From Sipunculus nudus (lineage: Eukaryota > Annelida > Sipuncula > Golfingiida > Sipunculidae): DNA of 64,000 nucleotides. The notes under the pieces are model-generated. The model did no database searches. It had not been told where the DNA came from and saw nothing but the letters and a program-made list of their open reading frames with translations. How positions within the stretch are numbered: the stretch's first letter is position 1; each line of letters starts with the position of its first letter. The translations under genes and the position numbers were made by a program. The DNA lies in assembly GCA_026874595.1 (NCBI GenBank), contig CM049315.1, positions 37,406,164 to 37,470,163 on the forward strand, read 5' to 3'. This document shows, piece by piece, positions 26,150 through 40,391 of this stretch.

Positions 26150-29100
26150 GCTGACTGAAAGTCAACTGAGATATAGCGATCACTCTAAAATTGTTCGTTG
26201 TTCGTTCGGCCGTCTGGATGTCCGTTAACAGGGCACAAATCGTAACCGCTGAACCTAGAACCTTCAAACTTGACATCCAGGGAGGGCCATGTTAAATCTC
26301 CTTAGAAACCTGACATTTGGTCTCTGTTACCCATATCCACCGAGCTATGGGGCTCGAAAGTACCCCCAGAATACATGTAATTAAAAATTTGATACAAATT
26401 AAGGCTCCAGTATCTGAATAACTAATGAACTGATGGTCATGATTTATTGAATGAAATTTGATCATGGAGTGTTTTATCATATTCTGTAGACTGGTGGCGC
26501 CACCTTTTTTTTTTTTTAATTTTTTAAGCATTTTTTCTTTATTTTTTAGACCTTAAAATAAAGAATCATCTGTTTACAGGACACAAATCGTCACTAATTG
26601 ACCTAAAATCTTTTAATTTATCATCCAAGAAGGTAAATGAAAAGTCTTCATGGAAACCTGAAATTAGGTCTCTGTTACCCATATCCTCTAAGCTATAGGG
26701 CTTGTTAGTACCCCCAGAATGAATAAAAATGTGATACAAAAGCTCCAGTATGTGAATAATTAATACATTGATTGCCATGATTCTTTGCATGCATATTGAT
26801 CATGGAGTGTTTCATCAGTTCCTGCAGACTAGTGGCATAATCTAGATATATTTTAATATATAGATATATAGTATATAGATGTTGATACGGAACCTAATAA
26901 CAACAGATCACGTAGTCGTGACGAGCATAAATTTTGTTATGGAGATAAAAAAAATCAGATTCTGTAACACTAGGCAGCGTGAAATTTCTAGGAGAATGAA
27001 TAAAGAAGTCAGTGGTTTTTTGTTAACAAATAATTATAATTCATTCTTAAAACAACCCTAACATTAAAATACACTAAAACAAATCAATTACACAGAATAA
27101 CAACAGTAAAACAGTAAATCAATACAATTAAACAGTAAACCACCACTGTCACAGCGACAACAAGTCCTTTAAAACGTATAATCCAGAAGAACAGTTCACA
27201 TAAATGTTCTCAGAGAATAATATCCAATTCAATTACAATTCAATCTGTTGTAATCCAAAATTGAAATTCAGGTAGTGATCCCAAAGGCAAAATGAAGACT
27301 ATATAAAATCCGTTGCAAATTTCGAAGAAGATCTATAACTGCTGCAATTATCGGAAAGGTCCACAAACTGACTCACACTTTTCTTTGTCCGCTGGAATAT
27401 TATTTCTCTCTCCTCTCTCGGCTCTAAGCACATCCCATAATTAGTAGCTTCTCACCCAAAATCCTAGAAACTCCAGTATGTGAATAACTAATGCATTGAT
27501 CGCCATGATTCTTTGCGTGCACATTGATCATGGAGTGTTTCATAAGTTCCTGCAGACTGGTGGCGCTACCTGTTTTTTTTTCTAATTTTTACACATTTTC
27601 TCTCTTTTTTAGACCTTAAATAGAAGTGGTCAGCTGTTAACATGGCACAAATTGTCACTGTTGAACCTAGAATCTTTTAACTTGACAACCGGGGAGGATC
27701 ATGAAAAGTCTACATGGAAACCTGAAATTAGGCCTGTGTTACTCATTTCCTACGAGCTATGGGGCTCGTAAATACCGAACATCTTGGATAATGTTGTTAT
27801 GTACTGGAAACTGTTGGCGCTACCTAGTATCCTTCTCATGTTTTTGTACCTTTTAATACCCCAAATATAGCCACTTGACAGTACTTTGAACATTATAAGT
27901 CATAAACTAATGGACAGATTTCTTTCATATTATGCATATACATAGAGATGGGTTATAGGATAATGTATATTAAAATTGGGATCATGACCTTTCCTATGAG
28001 AGTGGCCTTGCCCTTGAATATTGCATATATTGTGAAATTCACACAAAATCATAAATATCTCAATAATTAAAGGGATCCATGGATTGGTAAAAAAGACAGC
28101 TGTCGCCACCTTCTGTTCTTTTCTTGTTTTCGCGCCATTTAATACCTCATCATTGCCACTTGACAGTACCGTGAGCATTATAAGTAAAAAACTAATAGAC
28201 AGATTTGGCTGAAATTGTGCACGTCCATTGATCTTGGAAACCTCCCTCTTATATTCAAGACTGGTGGAACAGAACAGAACAGAACTTTATTCAGGAAAAA
28301 GGCCTCAGGCCCAAAGTTCCAAACATTTCAATAAATATTCAATTTAAAAAGTACATAAATCCAATGGAAGGTAGCAGTCTTATATTTTCTAGTAAACACT
28401 GCCATTAACACAAGTAAAAGAACTGCATACCTACATACATATAAATCTGTTTTGCCATCATCTGTGAGGATAAACATAATTACATTTCACTAAACAGTCA
28501 ATTAAAAATTCAAGACTGGTGGCGCCATATGCAATCGTTTTTGTGTGGCGTCCATCCGTACATTTGCTTTCGGTGATAATTGCTTATACATCCCAGGAGA
28601 GGTTCAATGTATTGGTCTAAAATTTGGCGTGTATATCCATCTTGGAGAGTTTTGTCGTAAAGCAGACAGACTTCCTTACCGTTTCATATTATAAATTAAT
28701 GCCTTTTTTAGGAATGATTTGCCGTATTGGCCTAAAATTGTGCATGTTTATAGATCTTGGATACCTCTATCTCACATTCAAGACTGGTGGTGCCATGTGC
28801 AGTAGTTTTCGAGTAGCCCCCATCCGTACATTTGCTTCAGGTGAAAATTGCTCATATCTGAGGAGTCGTTCAATGGGTTGGTCCGAAATTTGTCATATAC
28901 ATTCATCTTGGAGATTTTCTTTTAAAGCAGACAGGTTGCGCCACCAACCTTACCGTGTACATTGTATAAATTAATGCCCTTTTCTCAGGAATGATTTGCC
29001 GTGTGCTTGTTCGTATATCTTGGATACCCCTATCCCATATTCAAGACTGGTGGCGCCATCTGCATATTTTTTCGTGTGGCGTCCATCCGTACATTTGTTT

Positions 29101-29640
29101 TAGGTGAAAACTGCTCATATCTCAGGAGTCGTTCAATGTGTTGGTCTGCAATTTGGCATGTACATCCATCTTGGAGAGTTTTCACATCAACCAGACAGGC
29201 GGCGCCACCTACTGTATACCATTTTTATAGTATAAATGAATCCCCTTTTCTCAAGAGAGATTCGCCGTATTGGCCCACATTTTTGGTGGAAAATATTGTT
29301 TCTGAATTCGATAGATAGAAGAAACCATGGTCGCTTGCAAAGATTTAGTATATGCTGCTGAAGACGGGGGTCTATTCTTAAGAAGGGGGATTGATTATCA
29401 GGGTATACTATGGCACCTCTGTTGCCAAGAAATGTCTAGTTTAAAATGTGATACGAAATCTCGAATATCTGAATAATGAATGCACGGATGGCATTGATTC
29501 TTTGCATGCATATTGATCATGGAGTGTTTCGTCAGTTCCTGCAGACTGGTGGCACTACTTGTATTTTTTTAATATATACGCATTTTTTTATTTATGAGAC
29601 CTTTAAATAAAGTGGTCATCTGTCAAAAAGTCCATTGTAA
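26150..29640. repeat. Mosaic of a ~370-bp repeat family (region 1)
   Basis: Recurring blocks include ACAAATCGTAACCGCTGAAC, GGGAGG.CCATG, CTGAAATTAGGTCTCTGTTA, GCTATGGGGCTCG, GATCATGGAGTGTTT and GACTGGTGGCGCCACC. Copies start near 26218, 26576, 27466, 27641 and 29440. A related set at 28500-29300 repeats TGGCGTCCATCCGTACATTT and ATCCATCTTGGAGAGTTTT. The long ORFs here come from these repeats and are not genes. Confidence 0.85.
28268..28507 (-). mobile_element. 5'-truncated non-LTR retrotransposon tail with 15-bp target duplication
   Basis: On the minus strand the insert ends GGGCCTGAGGCCTTTTTCC, then TGAATAAAG and a TTCTG repeat tail, as in LINE 3' ends. ATTCAAGACTGGTGG flanks it exactly at 28253-28267 and 28508-28522. 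It is inserted within a member of the local repeat family. Confidence 0.85.
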
Positions 29641-30119
29641 CCCATTTTAAGGACTATTCACAAAATTTATGATTTGTTTGCACTCTAGCAGTCATTTTGC
29701 TCATTGTTCAACGTTCCTTGAATTCAGCTGAGTGTCAAGGCCAATTGGCCACAAGTTTTTTTAAAGTTTATATATTGTTATATATTATTGTTTTACCTTC
29801 CTTTTTATTATTTCATTTGAGAATGTATATATATTCAAAATTTAGAGATAGTGTTCCAATTTATAAAAAAATTTTTTTCAACATCACATATTTTTTAATG
29901 CCCGTTAGGTAAACATTGGGTAATATGGTCCAATATTTTCACAAAGCTCACCGTTTGCGTGGTTTTATCAGCATTCCGGTTTTCATGGTTACAATTGAAA
30001 GCGTGCATGATGTAGACTGGAAATGCTCGGTTTTTCCCACACAATGTTTGATATAAAACTATTTATTAAGCAAAGAAGATTTTTCTAAATTGATCCATAT
30101 AAAACTGACGTTCAGTAAT

Positions 30120-30265
30120 ATGGCCACATATAGTCACTTCCATGAAGACTTTTCATGGACCTCCCTGGTGGTCAAGTTAGAGGATTCTAGGTTCAACAAT
30201 GACAATAACTGCCATGTTAACAGATGACCACTTCATTTGATGGTCCAAAATTAGAGAAAAAAATG
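30120..30265 (-). repeat. Inverted fragment of the same repeat family
   Basis: The minus strand carries ACAGATGACCACTTC in complement and the CATGGACCTCCCTGGTGG block, matching the 26-29 kb units in reverse. Confidence 0.65.
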
Positions 30266-30869
30266 CGGTTATTTTTTTTTAAATATTGCCATATTAAGCC
30301 TTAGTCACATACATCGTACGACACATACACGACAATTTTACTACAAACTCCTAGGATAGTCGTTGGTGTGTCTCATGAAATTCAGGTGATTTGCGACGGA
30401 CAAAAACTGTCAAAGACCCTTGTCATAGAATTTTGAACATGATCAACATTTTTTCAGCGTTATTTCACGCCGATCTCGTAGGTCTGTTGTACGATGCTTT
30501 ATAACTGTGTTAAGATAAACCTACGACTTTCGTACGATTTTGTGATTATCTGAGGCCCTACGAAGCGTAGGACTTTCCTTCGACAGCCCGAACGATGGCC
30601 GCACGTTCTACCTTGCGGTACTACGAAACTTCTACTGTTGTAGGTCATTCCTGCGACCGCCTTGGGTTTGTCCAAGCCTAAGTCTCATACATCTCACAAC
30701 ACATATACGACAGGTCTACGACAGAAATTTGGGGACATTTTATTTTGTATTACGACCATCGTAGGGACCTCTTAGGAAGAGCGTAAGAATAGACTTCGAC
30801 AGCCCTGACCAACGTTCCTACGACTGTTATACACATATAGATGAAAAAACCGGCATTCCTGGTTAATTA

Positions 30870-31011
30870 AGTCGAAAACTTGGGTCTCCGGCATGTGGCC
30901 TCAGCCGGACCTCCTTGGCCAGACCCCCTCTGGGGCAAACACCCCGCTATAACTGACAAATCGTCCGGTCCTGTGACTGTCCGGAGTGTCCGCCCCGGAG
31001 GGCTTTCACTG
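30870..31011. mobile_element. Terminal fragment of a pogo/Tigger-type element
   Basis: The right edge reads, inverted, CAGTGAAAGCCCTCCGGGGC then GGACACTCCGGACAG, ending at a TA. The matching left end was not found. GC-rich relative to its neighbours. Confidence 0.45.
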
Positions 31012-34000
31012 TATGAATATTCCTCATGGACTCCCAGATTCTGGACCATGTGTCGGATCTACATCAAAATCTAATTGATACTCCGTTTGCCCATTCCCAG
31101 AATGACCTGAAAAATTTAAAAGATTCCATGAATGATTGCGGGAATAATGTTGTCAACAAACATACTCCCGATAGGGGTTGAACGTATGACCTTCTCGCGG
31201 AGAAAATAAGCATGCAAGGGGGAGTGGGGGGGGGGGGGGGGGGTACCATTGTATGTTCCCATCACTGGTTGAAAACGTTGGCCGGGGGGGGATGCATGAC
31301 CTCAAGGAATTTGTGCATTAATATATAGTGTAATTGTATGTATATTACATATTAAAACTGTGTATAATCGAAACGACGTTACAAGTTGTTTTCTTGCATA
31401 ATGACCCCACAAATAACGAATCGAGCAACATTGGTCAGAGGACCTTGGGTTGAATATCAAGAAAAATGAAAGCACAAATATGGGTTGAAATAATGGGCAT
31501 TGTTAATTGTAAAAATGCCTAGTTTTGTCTTAATTGCAGAATAATTTTCACACATGAACTTTTATTTTTATCATTGTTTGTTTTTTTTCTGTAAGAGTCA
31601 GCACAAATGCTGCAAATATGCAAATATTTCAGAAGGTACATGTGCATGTTTGAGCAGAATGAACCGAAAGAGTGGACTGAACATGATAAAGGGTGACATC
31701 TTGTGGCCACCTGGGTAATCAAAAATGGTGAGCCATTGACTCAAATCAACAAAGTAAATGACAAAGTTACAATTTATATTTATCAGTCAAGATATCATGT
31801 TCTGTATATGTAGCACATGATGAGGTAATACACAGAATATAACAATCAGCAACATGCAATAGTAAATAAAGTTATCAAAGGCATTCATATTCTTCCAACA
31901 GCAGAGTCAATCAGTTTGTGCTCAGATCGGCGTTGCACAAGTTGTTTTGACGAGTTGTGCACACAGGCACTTGACAAAATTGGGGGGGGGGGGGGGTATT
32001 ATCAGTAATACATAGAGGACCTCCTCCCATGCACAACCGTTGATTAACGATCAGATATGCTAAAGCGATGGTTGTTGGAGGGATCCTCTAATTGAATCCT
32101 ATCGACCCCCACCCACCCACCCACAAACATACACACACACATTGTGGCAAGTGCCTGTATATGACATTTCCCACAGTATAAACTATAAAGTAATATGCCC
32201 ATATCACACATATACCCAATGAGACGTGAAAGAAATAACTTTCTTCAGAATTCGTGCGTATGACTGCTGGTATGCGCAATGATTCTCCAGTGTAACTATA
32301 GGACCTTATCCTACCCATATCAGTGGTTTGTTAACTTCATTTAAAATTTTATATTTCCTTTTCATTGCATGGGGATTAGATGAACGCAAGTAAGAGAGAG
32401 ATGGAACATGCGAGGGATCCTGTATGTCTGGTCTCTCCCAAGCTAAAAATAAACAGGTTTACAATAACTTTCTTGTACTAGGAAAAAATTGAGCTCATTC
32501 ATTGGTCCATGAAAAAAATTGAGATCATTTACATTCACAGCCTAAAGCATCATATACACTGGACGGTCATAGTCTAAAAGTAATAATAATGACAGGTAGA
32601 ATGTATACACCTTCATTGTCGTCATTATGGACTTTCTCTTGGAAGGTACAGTAGTCTTGCGCACATGTGCACCTTTCAATGGACGGATGGTTTGGGGTGC
32701 TTCAACGTTGTCCTCATTGCAGTGTTTCGTTTAAAATGTTTTAATTAAAATCTCACAGTATAAAGAACGAACCACCTTGCATCCAAGCATAAACGTATTC
32801 ATTTAGATCATAAAAATATTGATTGATTGACTAATCTTTAGTTTGTTTACGAAAAGGAGCAAAAATACATTATTTGCTCCAAAGCTAAGATCCATGTAGT
32901 TTTGACGGTTAACACATGCAGATAATGGGGTTAAACCTGTGCCCCCTTAGAGGTTACCTGGATTAATTAGTCATCATATGGATTTGGTTCTCTCTATCGA
33001 GGCAAATGATGTCAATTCTTTTCCAGGATGACGCAAGCTATATAGCAGTTCCAATCAGATAATTATGCAAACGCCTTTATCAGTTTGTTTCTATAATGAA
33101 CCGATTTGCTTTTAGGTAAACCCATGTGACAACCCTGAAGTTGTCGATATGACCACCGACCATGTTATTGTCTTAAATGAAGTCTAACATTTTATTTTCC
33201 TGACAAAACACAATCAGACATTAAAGAACACAGATAAGTTTGAAAGGCAGGGTGTGTATCCTGGAGATATCCGTCTATCTCTGTCAGACTGTAACTACTT
33301 CCTGCGACTAGTTCCGTATCTAAACTGTGACTGCAGACTGTAAGCTCCTTGAGCAAATTGGCTACTTACATTTAATTAACTAAGGTAAATATGACATATC
33401 CCTTATATTTAAGACATATCATGAAGGAATAAAAGAGAGGGAAATGTATTCAGTACAGTCTGTTACCCCCACCAAACCATTTGCTTTCATGTCATGTATA
33501 ATGCATAAAATAAATGTATAATAACAAAAACAAATTATATATAATCAACAGCCTGCAGCGATTAGAAAATTCTTCCTCTTCACAATCTGATTTAAATCTT
33601 GTCCTTTTCATGTCCATGAATAAACAGGTTACTTGATTTCTCTGAAATGAAAAATACACAAAAGATCTTGATTGTCTCTGATTCTGAATATAACGAATAA
33701 ATGATATTTTGTGATACAAGAATAATGCATTTCCTATCTCTCTCATATCTTAAATGCTGCTTGTCAAATGCAGTGATGTCACTTGTGTTTTTCAAATAAA
33801 AATTACCAGTACTGGCAGTACTGTACAATCTGGTTTAAAGAAAGATTGTTTTTAGAATTCTTAGTATGATAAAAAAATATATTTAGTTGTCCAAGTCTGC
33901 TGGATAAAGGGCAGGAATAATGTATGCAGTGATACGAAGAACCAAGTTTTCTTTCGGTGTACATTCAATTAATTTATAACTGGATAATAATGAAAGTGAT

Positions 34001-34569
34001 TAAGAAGATGAATGTTGCTTGTGCATAAACTAATTTAGGAACAGTAAGGAACAATAGGGAAATCAGGTTTTTCCCTCTAGATAAAAGTATATCAATCAAA
34101 TGACTGCACTGCAAATAACATAAAAAACCCTGCACTTGGAGATTTGTTATTCCAGTAAAGACATCTTTTCAAATATCCAATGTACCCTTCTAACAGTCGA
34201 AAGCAGTTTACAACAATTATCTGATGGTGACAGGGATGATGACAAAGAAAAATGAGGTTTAAAGAATTTTTTTTCATCATCTAAGGATATAAGAAATGGA
34301 AAGTAATGGAGAGTAGGCAAAAACTTATTCTGTATAATTAGAAGCTTCATCCTGTACACAGCATATTTTATTGTTACAAAACCAAGCCAAAGAATATATT
34401 GTTTATTTTTGTTGGCCCAGGACCAGTCAATTAAAATCTGTCATGTATGTCAAAGTCTTCTTGAAACTGTTTTAAAGCAATCTCTCATAAAACCTACTTG
34501 TAAAACCTAAACTTTACCTAGGATTTGCAGTATATTCTTTCAAAATAAAATATAATATGATTTCCATTA

Positions 34570-34680
34570 ACACCCACATAATAATAAAAATAATATTAAT
34601 AATAATAATAACAACGATTATAATAATAATACTGTAATAATAATTATTATTATTATAAAAATAAAATTTTTACTAATATT
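34570..34680. repeat. Imperfect (AAT)n array next to ATOX1 stop
   Basis: AAT/ATT-rich run beginning about 60 bases past the ATOX1 stop codon, in its 3' region; similar (AAT)n runs lie at 41858-41890 and 41940-42010. Confidence 0.85.
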
Positions 34681-34737
34681 AAATAATAAGTACTGTACTG
34701 ATGAAAAATCCTTATTACTTACATATCACATGCTTGT

Positions 34738-34862
34738 TTAACTGGTCCCAACAAATGAAGCGTCCTTTCCGGTCTTCTTCAGCTGTTCGAGGATTTCATC
34801 ACTGGTCTTTTCTGAGGTGATCCACAACTTTCTTTTCTCCAAGTCATGTTCTATTTGATCAA
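34738..34862 (-). CDS. ATOX1: ATOX1 exon 3, C-terminal half
   Basis: Acceptor ATCTACAG, then 41 codons completing the beta-alpha-beta half of the HMA fold and TAA at 34738-34740. Charge pattern and length match the family. Confidence 0.95.
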
Positions 34863-37800
34863 CTGTAGATAAACAAATATTTTAATAATATACATACGTA
34901 ACTAAAACTAACAGTCACTAAAGGAATCTTAAACACCAGTAATGTGATAAAATTGTAATGAACTCTTACAAAATGACAGGTGCAAAGTCCAAAGAGTCTG
35001 TATTTGAGTCCAAAGAGTCTATGTTTACACTATAGAGGCACAAATAGCAATATGTACATGGTGAATGTCTGTGAGGAAGTAAATTATTACCTTTGTGTAA
35101 GGTCTCAGATCTGTCGAACATGTCTGTCTCAGTTTTTCCTGAATATTATCTTAACTGTGGTTCTATGACCACATGACATGTACATATTCTGAAAACTAAA
35201 AATAAACTTTACAATATACTCTGAAAACCCTTGGGATTTCCCTAAACTGATTAATTCTTTTTACATTTTAGAAAAATTTTTGAAGAATGAAGAAGGTCAA
35301 TAGAGGATGCTTACCACCAATCTTGCTTAGGACACGCTTGGCTGCACCAAGACAACCTTCACAAGTCATCTCAAAGTTGAATTCCATTTTCTACAAAATA
35401 AAATACAACTGATATTGTTTAAATAATTTAAAATGTATTGATATATAATACAATAACAGAATATTATTAATTCAAATGAGTAAACATGATAGAAACATGA
35501 AACATCAGGGCTCTTTACAGATGTCAGCTCCCCTGTTTCACTCATTAAAAAGTTTACACAAAGTTTATCTCTGATATCTGGTCATACTGAATGCAAGTTT
35601 AACAACATTTGAAGTGGACAAGCCCTGCATCCAGTCTGTGATAACCAGTGTTGCGGACGAGTCACCAGACTCTGAGTCTGAATCTGAGTCACCACTGTCT
35701 CAAGTGGTCCTTAGTACTGTAGCCTTTGTTCTCAAATGTGATTAAGGACCCATCAAAGGTCTCACTGGGGGAGAGAGAGAGACAGAGAGGGCTGTGGATG
35801 CATGATTGAGTGTTCAGACCTACTCTAACAAGATTAAGTTCTAAAAAATGGTAAGGCTTTGGCAATAAAAATGGTTATTATATAAAAGGTGAAATATAAT
35901 ATAAAAATAATAAAGAAACTATGTTTATGGAGGTTGTCTTGGTGCAAGACTGAGAATTACACACCAGGTGACCCGAGCTCCATACTCAAATATGTTCTTA
36001 AGAAATATTGTAGCAGTCCTTCTGATTTATCAGGAGGAAAGAATAAAAGAGTCATTAAGAATAAGATGCAGCTTAAACTATGTTCATTCTACCTGTACCT
36101 ATACAGTCGAACCTCTATATCTTTTTATTTTTTCAGTTTCCATACTTGTGGAGTCTCCTGTTTATGTTATATATGATGTAACAGCATTTTTTATCATGAA
36201 GAGAAGAGCAGAAGACCATCACTGACACACCCATGACCTGACCTGTGACCTGACCTCTGGTGTACCAGAGTAATATATTGCAAATAAATCTATTAAAAAA
36301 ATCTTATTTCATGAATAATACTTATTGGTAAATGGAAATATATGGCTACAATATGTCCTTTATAAGTTTATGGCTATATCTTTTAAGGTTTTAACAATTT
36401 TGCCTATGGAAGTTATGGAAACAATAATTACAAAAATTTATTTGGGACAATAGTCAGAGGACAATTTTTCTCATATCAATAAGGTCAAGGACAGAGTCTT
36501 GTGACAAAAGATAAACATGAGAGCATGCTCCAACAGGAGTTGAAATTTTAACATTTTCCTTATAAGAGCACTTCTAAATAAATTTGTGGCACGATTTAAG
36601 GAACAGGTTGGAAAACAATTATTTTTGTCACCCTCACATTAAGAGGGTAAACATCACAAATAAATGATCGCAAGAACTTTGTTAACTTTATTTGATATAA
36701 CATGTTAAATTGGGTGTGTATCACATACAACCCCTCTATCCTGGGACGCCATCACAAATGTATGTAAACATCACAGACTTGTTACTACGCTCTTTACACA
36801 GCACTTTAACCATAAGCCTACCACTCTATATACTGTATAAGCGCTGTTTGTTATGACCTCGTACCCTGAATTGCTACACCAGAGGGGAGCACTGTATTTT
36901 TGTCCAATCAGATGAGACCTTGTGCTGGAAGACACAGCCAAGTGAGGAATACACGGAGCCAATCATGTTCATTTCGTTTTGAATTTGAGTGACAGCTCAT
37001 CGCCCCGGTAACCGTCTGAACAGGCTACAGGCTCAGAGAGAATAGCCCCAGATGTGGTTTGCTTAGGGCTTTGGGCACATCGGATGCCCGGCCGGTGAGC
37101 TGTAATTCAAACGAAACGTAACAACAAAGGCTGTGTGCACACCTCGCTGGCTGGTTTCATTTTTGCAGACAACAGATACATGCTACGCTGACACAGTCAT
37201 AATGTCTTAACTGAATCGGTCGATGATGCGAGAATGCAGAGGGAGCAATTAAAATTTGACTTAAGCGCAGCTATAGGCAGAGCCAGGATGCCTGTTGAGT
37301 GTTTGTTTATTGGCATCTGGTTGGCTGCTTCATACGCACGTTTTTTCAGCGTCAACGAACCGCCATCTGGTGTCTAAATATGTCATAAACGGTCAAAGCT
37401 TGCAGCGTGAAAATCAGTTGCTTCTTTAGAAGCAAAAAATTTCCGCTGCCTCTGTAACGTAACTTGTTCGTAATCCTTCTATCCTGAGATGCCATCACAA
37501 ATGGATGTAAACATCACAGACTTATTACATCCCCTGTTTAATCCCTCTATCCTGAGATGCCATCATAAATGGATGTAAACATCACAAACTTGTCAGCTCC
37601 CCATGTTGGACCCCTAAATTCAGAGTTGCTAACACAAATGGATGTGTTATCATCAAAACAAATAAAAACAAATAATGTGAATAATCTGTTTGAGAGTTTA
37701 AACATAAAAATGTGCTAGCTCAGTTGCATAACCAACGGCTAACAAAATCAAGTCTGTGCTCATCACCAATGGCCCCATTGTGTATGTATGTGTGTGCTTG

Positions 37801-40106
37801 AGCTGTAACACCTATTATCTTGTGGTAACCCATATTCTATTGTTTTTCAGATATGATGTAGTCATGTACCCTCTCATTTGGGTTTCCAGAGCTCACTAAT
37901 TAGCCTTTAGTTACTATAGATTACTTTAGATGCCTAACATATCCAATTACAGGCCGCTCATCCTATTACTGTCTGTGAAGCAAGGGCTTGATTACCATTA
38001 ATCTTATAATAAAAGACAGTGTTTAGCTATAAATGGCTCTGTAGGTAACTCATTGACCTATAACTGCACAAAGCCAAAGGTGGGGGTCTTATCTAATTTT
38101 AGTTGTTGTGCTGTCTCATTGTTACTGACATTGACCACTGGTTGGTCAAATCCCTTGTTATAGTTCCCTCCCCCTTCCCCCAATCCCTCTATTCTGAGAT
38201 GCCATCACAATGGATGTTAACATCACAAACTTGTTAGTTCCCCCCCCCCCCCCTTCGTCTAACCCCTCTATCCTGAGATGCCATCACATATGCCAGGTAT
38301 ATCTAAATAATTTATTTTGCTCCAGAACAGTTTATTAGCCATTATGGAACCACGGGCTTCGCTTCCAATGAAGAAAATATAAATAAAACTGTCTCCTCTC
38401 ATTCTCTATTTTAACTCTTACTTTTCCCTGTTGATGTCCCTACATTCAACTCTTCAGACATTAACAACTACTAAGCATCAGAAGCCGCCCGAATCGGGAA
38501 TTGAACCTACTATATGTAGACTAGGAGCCCTATACGCTACTAAATGAACCGTGAGGACAAGATACCAAGAGGAGCAAGTTTTGTTCATTTATATCTGCGA
38601 TTGAAGCGCAAAATTGGAAACCATTTACTATTTAACAGGAAAATTAAGCTTTAGGTGGGGGCTCCGCCCCCACAACCCCATTCAGACGGTGAACCCAGGT
38701 TCCCCGGACCCCTCCTCCTCTAATTTAATAAACTCCAGTTATGAGCAAAATTAAATATGGGAATTCTCAGGAAAATAATATGTATCGGCCTTTTTCAGGA
38801 AACAATTTATTACTCGACACCCGTTGTGCCTAAGGAACCGGCGGTAGGCTGAAGCCCGGTTTCTATAGTTCTGCCGCCATGATTGGTAAGAAATTTGCTT
38901 AATTGCCTCTATTTTGCAAATATTCCAATATACCCTTGCTACACTTTTTCATAAGAGGATCCCCATATCTGAAATCTCATTTCAGTTATGAAGCGCTAAC
39001 AAGAATGGAGGCAAAGACTAATGAATCTGGACTAATTCATCAATTGTGTTGCTATATATCTGTTCTTTACCAAGAATATTCACAGATCAGATAAAGCCCT
39101 CGATCACTTCAAACACTTTATTCCAAGATGGGGGTGGACTCAGTTACCGTTACCCGGATGAAAACACACTTGAGGACCCGGATATAACCTCCCATCATAA
39201 TGCCATATTCTGACTGACGGACATAACGGAATAGATAACATGTGTGAATACAGATTAGCTCCTGTAATCCCTTGGGCAAACAAAGGGTAGCTAGTAGACA
39301 CCAGACTGACCTATTTATAGGGTATAGGTCGATTTTGGCCGCCGACAATATCGGCCGCCAGGCTCACATTGACCATATCGGCCGCCAGCGCCCACCAGGC
39401 AACCATTTCGGCCGCAACCCTCACGATGCCATTGCTGGGCCCTAACTCAGGCCAATCTATCATATCAACCGCGACTTGGGCGGTGGGGCACCATTTCGGC
39501 CGCCGGGTTACCTTGTTACTAGCCGCCATTCTTCTGGGCTAGCTAATTACATTAGAAATAAATAAACAAATAAAACTTTATACATCTTTTTTATTCATTT
39601 TATTACATATATTATAAATAACGAAATTACATATTTGTTTATTTAATTCAAACAAAATCTAAATTACAGCAATTAAGAAATCTAACTATAAATCATAACT
39701 ATATATACAGAAGTCACATTAAAAAAAATTTAAATCCTGAAATATACAACTTTGTTTTAAAACTATAAACATCTTGCTAACAAATTATAAAGTAAACTCT
39801 AAAAGAACTGGGCTACTCCTGGAAATCCAAAACGCAATTCCACAGTCGAGTACAAAATGAACGAGCAGGGAAACGGGACAGCGTGTTAGCCACTGACTTC
39901 TTAGAGACCTTTGCTCTTTGCATTCCAGGTTAAGACTTCTTGGTTTATCACACCTGCACTTCGAAGCGGGTGCTCATGCAACTGAATATTTATTCACAGT
40001 AACAATTATCACCGAGTAAGTGAAGTTTAAATGTATTTATTTCAAATGTGTTATACAAATAGCAAAATGTACTGATTGACGTATTTTTTAACATACAATA
40101 TAATCA

Positions 40107-40150
<44 letters not shown>

Positions 40151-40357
40151 TGATCAATATATCTCCTATAAACATTAATACTGAAGTGTAAAATTATAAC
40201 ATGATCAAACCTAATTAGGCCTTATCCTATATATCAGAGTATTTATTGAACATGTTTATATACTCATACATTGGTTCAGTTCACAGTTTATTAGAAATGC
40301 AGCAATAATATGAACAAACACACAAACACATAGAACTATATATATAAAGTATGAAAT

Positions 40358-40391
<34 letters not shown>

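Larger units (their letters stand above)
25841..34737. other. Intergenic repeat field between the PA-TM gene and ATOX1
   Basis: Mostly repeat mosaics. 30300-30860 is rich in TACGAC motifs with two related blocks (CATACATCGTACGACACATA and CATACATCTCACAACACATA) and looks like another transposon relic. G-tracts lie at 31225-31243 and 31981-31996. 31300-34700 shows nothing recognisable. Confidence 0.55.

Noticed and set aside
28624-29318. Two similar ORFs of 116 and 105 codons
   Set aside because: Their similarity comes from the underlying DNA repeat units. Reading frames are not conserved in the other units.
38474-38562. Functional tRNA gene
   Set aside because: Box A and B are present but the acceptor stem does not pair; SINE head or pseudogene.
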